A stretch of DNA of 24,862 nt from an uncultured Christensenella sp. (lineage in GTDB: Bacteria; Bacillota; Clostridia; Christensenellales; UBA1242): assembly GCA_905207515.1 (NCBI GenBank), contig CAJLLK010000011.1, positions 1 through 24,862 of the forward strand, read 5' to 3'. Of this stretch, positions 24,854 to 24,862 are shown in pieces. The position numbers and the translations under genes are program-made. The first letter of the stretch is position 1, and each line of letters opens with the position of its first letter. The notes beneath the pieces were generated by a model. It saw only the letters and a program-made list of their open reading frames with translations, was not told the DNA's origin and ran no database searches.

Positions 24854-24862
24854 CAAAAGTTA

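Noticed and set aside
24795..24854. Extending the giant protein to an ATG 20 codons upstream
   Set aside because: It would place residues before the lipoprotein signal peptide, has no RBS, and would begin inside the -10 region. ATG 24792-24794 has GGAGGA and starts MKKF.

Overview
The window looks like a chromosomal piece of an AT-rich, low-GC Gram-positive-type bacterium, probably an uncultured Bacillota/Clostridia relative. The reasons are AT-rich intergenic DNA, sigma-A-like promoters, strong GGAGG-type ribosome binding sites, use of TGA as a stop, a lipoprotein signal as the only surface anchor of the giant protein, and Bacillota-type UvrB, RadC and ClC proteins. The lineage is inference; there is no rRNA or other marker gene here.

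Layout, left to right. 1-575 (-): N-terminal part of a ClC-family anion channel/transporter that runs off the left edge and has codon use unlike its neighbours. 684-1097 (-): unrecognised 137-aa protein with its own near-perfect promoter. 1156-3126 (-): complete uvrB. 3127-3480: gene-free DNA filled with short palindromic repeats. 3481-3840 (-) and 3933-4319 (+): two small, divergently transcribed, apparently paralogous proteins, each a winged-helix-like head plus one C-terminal membrane segment, sharing a 92-bp control region with two copies of CAAATTTGAAA. 4318-4349: bidirectional terminator. 4356-5108 (-): RadC/JAB protein. 5124-24794 (-): one uninterrupted gene of 6,556 codons that fills 79% of the window.

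The giant gene is the most striking content. Its product starts with a lipoprotein signal peptide (LLAAC lipobox). About 1,130 residues of Ig-like beta-sandwich sequence follow, then at least six beta-helix modules carrying roughly 35-40 GLUG-like GG(I/V/L)(V/A)G motifs. Another ~1,050 beta-rich residues, a last short beta-helix, a ~160-residue glycine-rich segment and a ~140-residue tail complete it. No LPXTG or C-terminal membrane segment is visible, so it is best read as a lipid-anchored, ~700-kDa, fibre-like surface protein, probably an adhesin or envelope component. radC begins 15 nt downstream with its own strong ribosome binding site, so the two are probably co-transcribed and end at the terminator at 4318-4349.

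Several promoters here (ClC gene, 137-aa gene, uvrB, giant gene) share an extended -10 element of the form TGTGKTANAAT. In uvrB this element sits so close to the ATG that the mRNA is predicted to be leaderless. No rRNA, tRNA, CRISPR array or transposase gene was seen.
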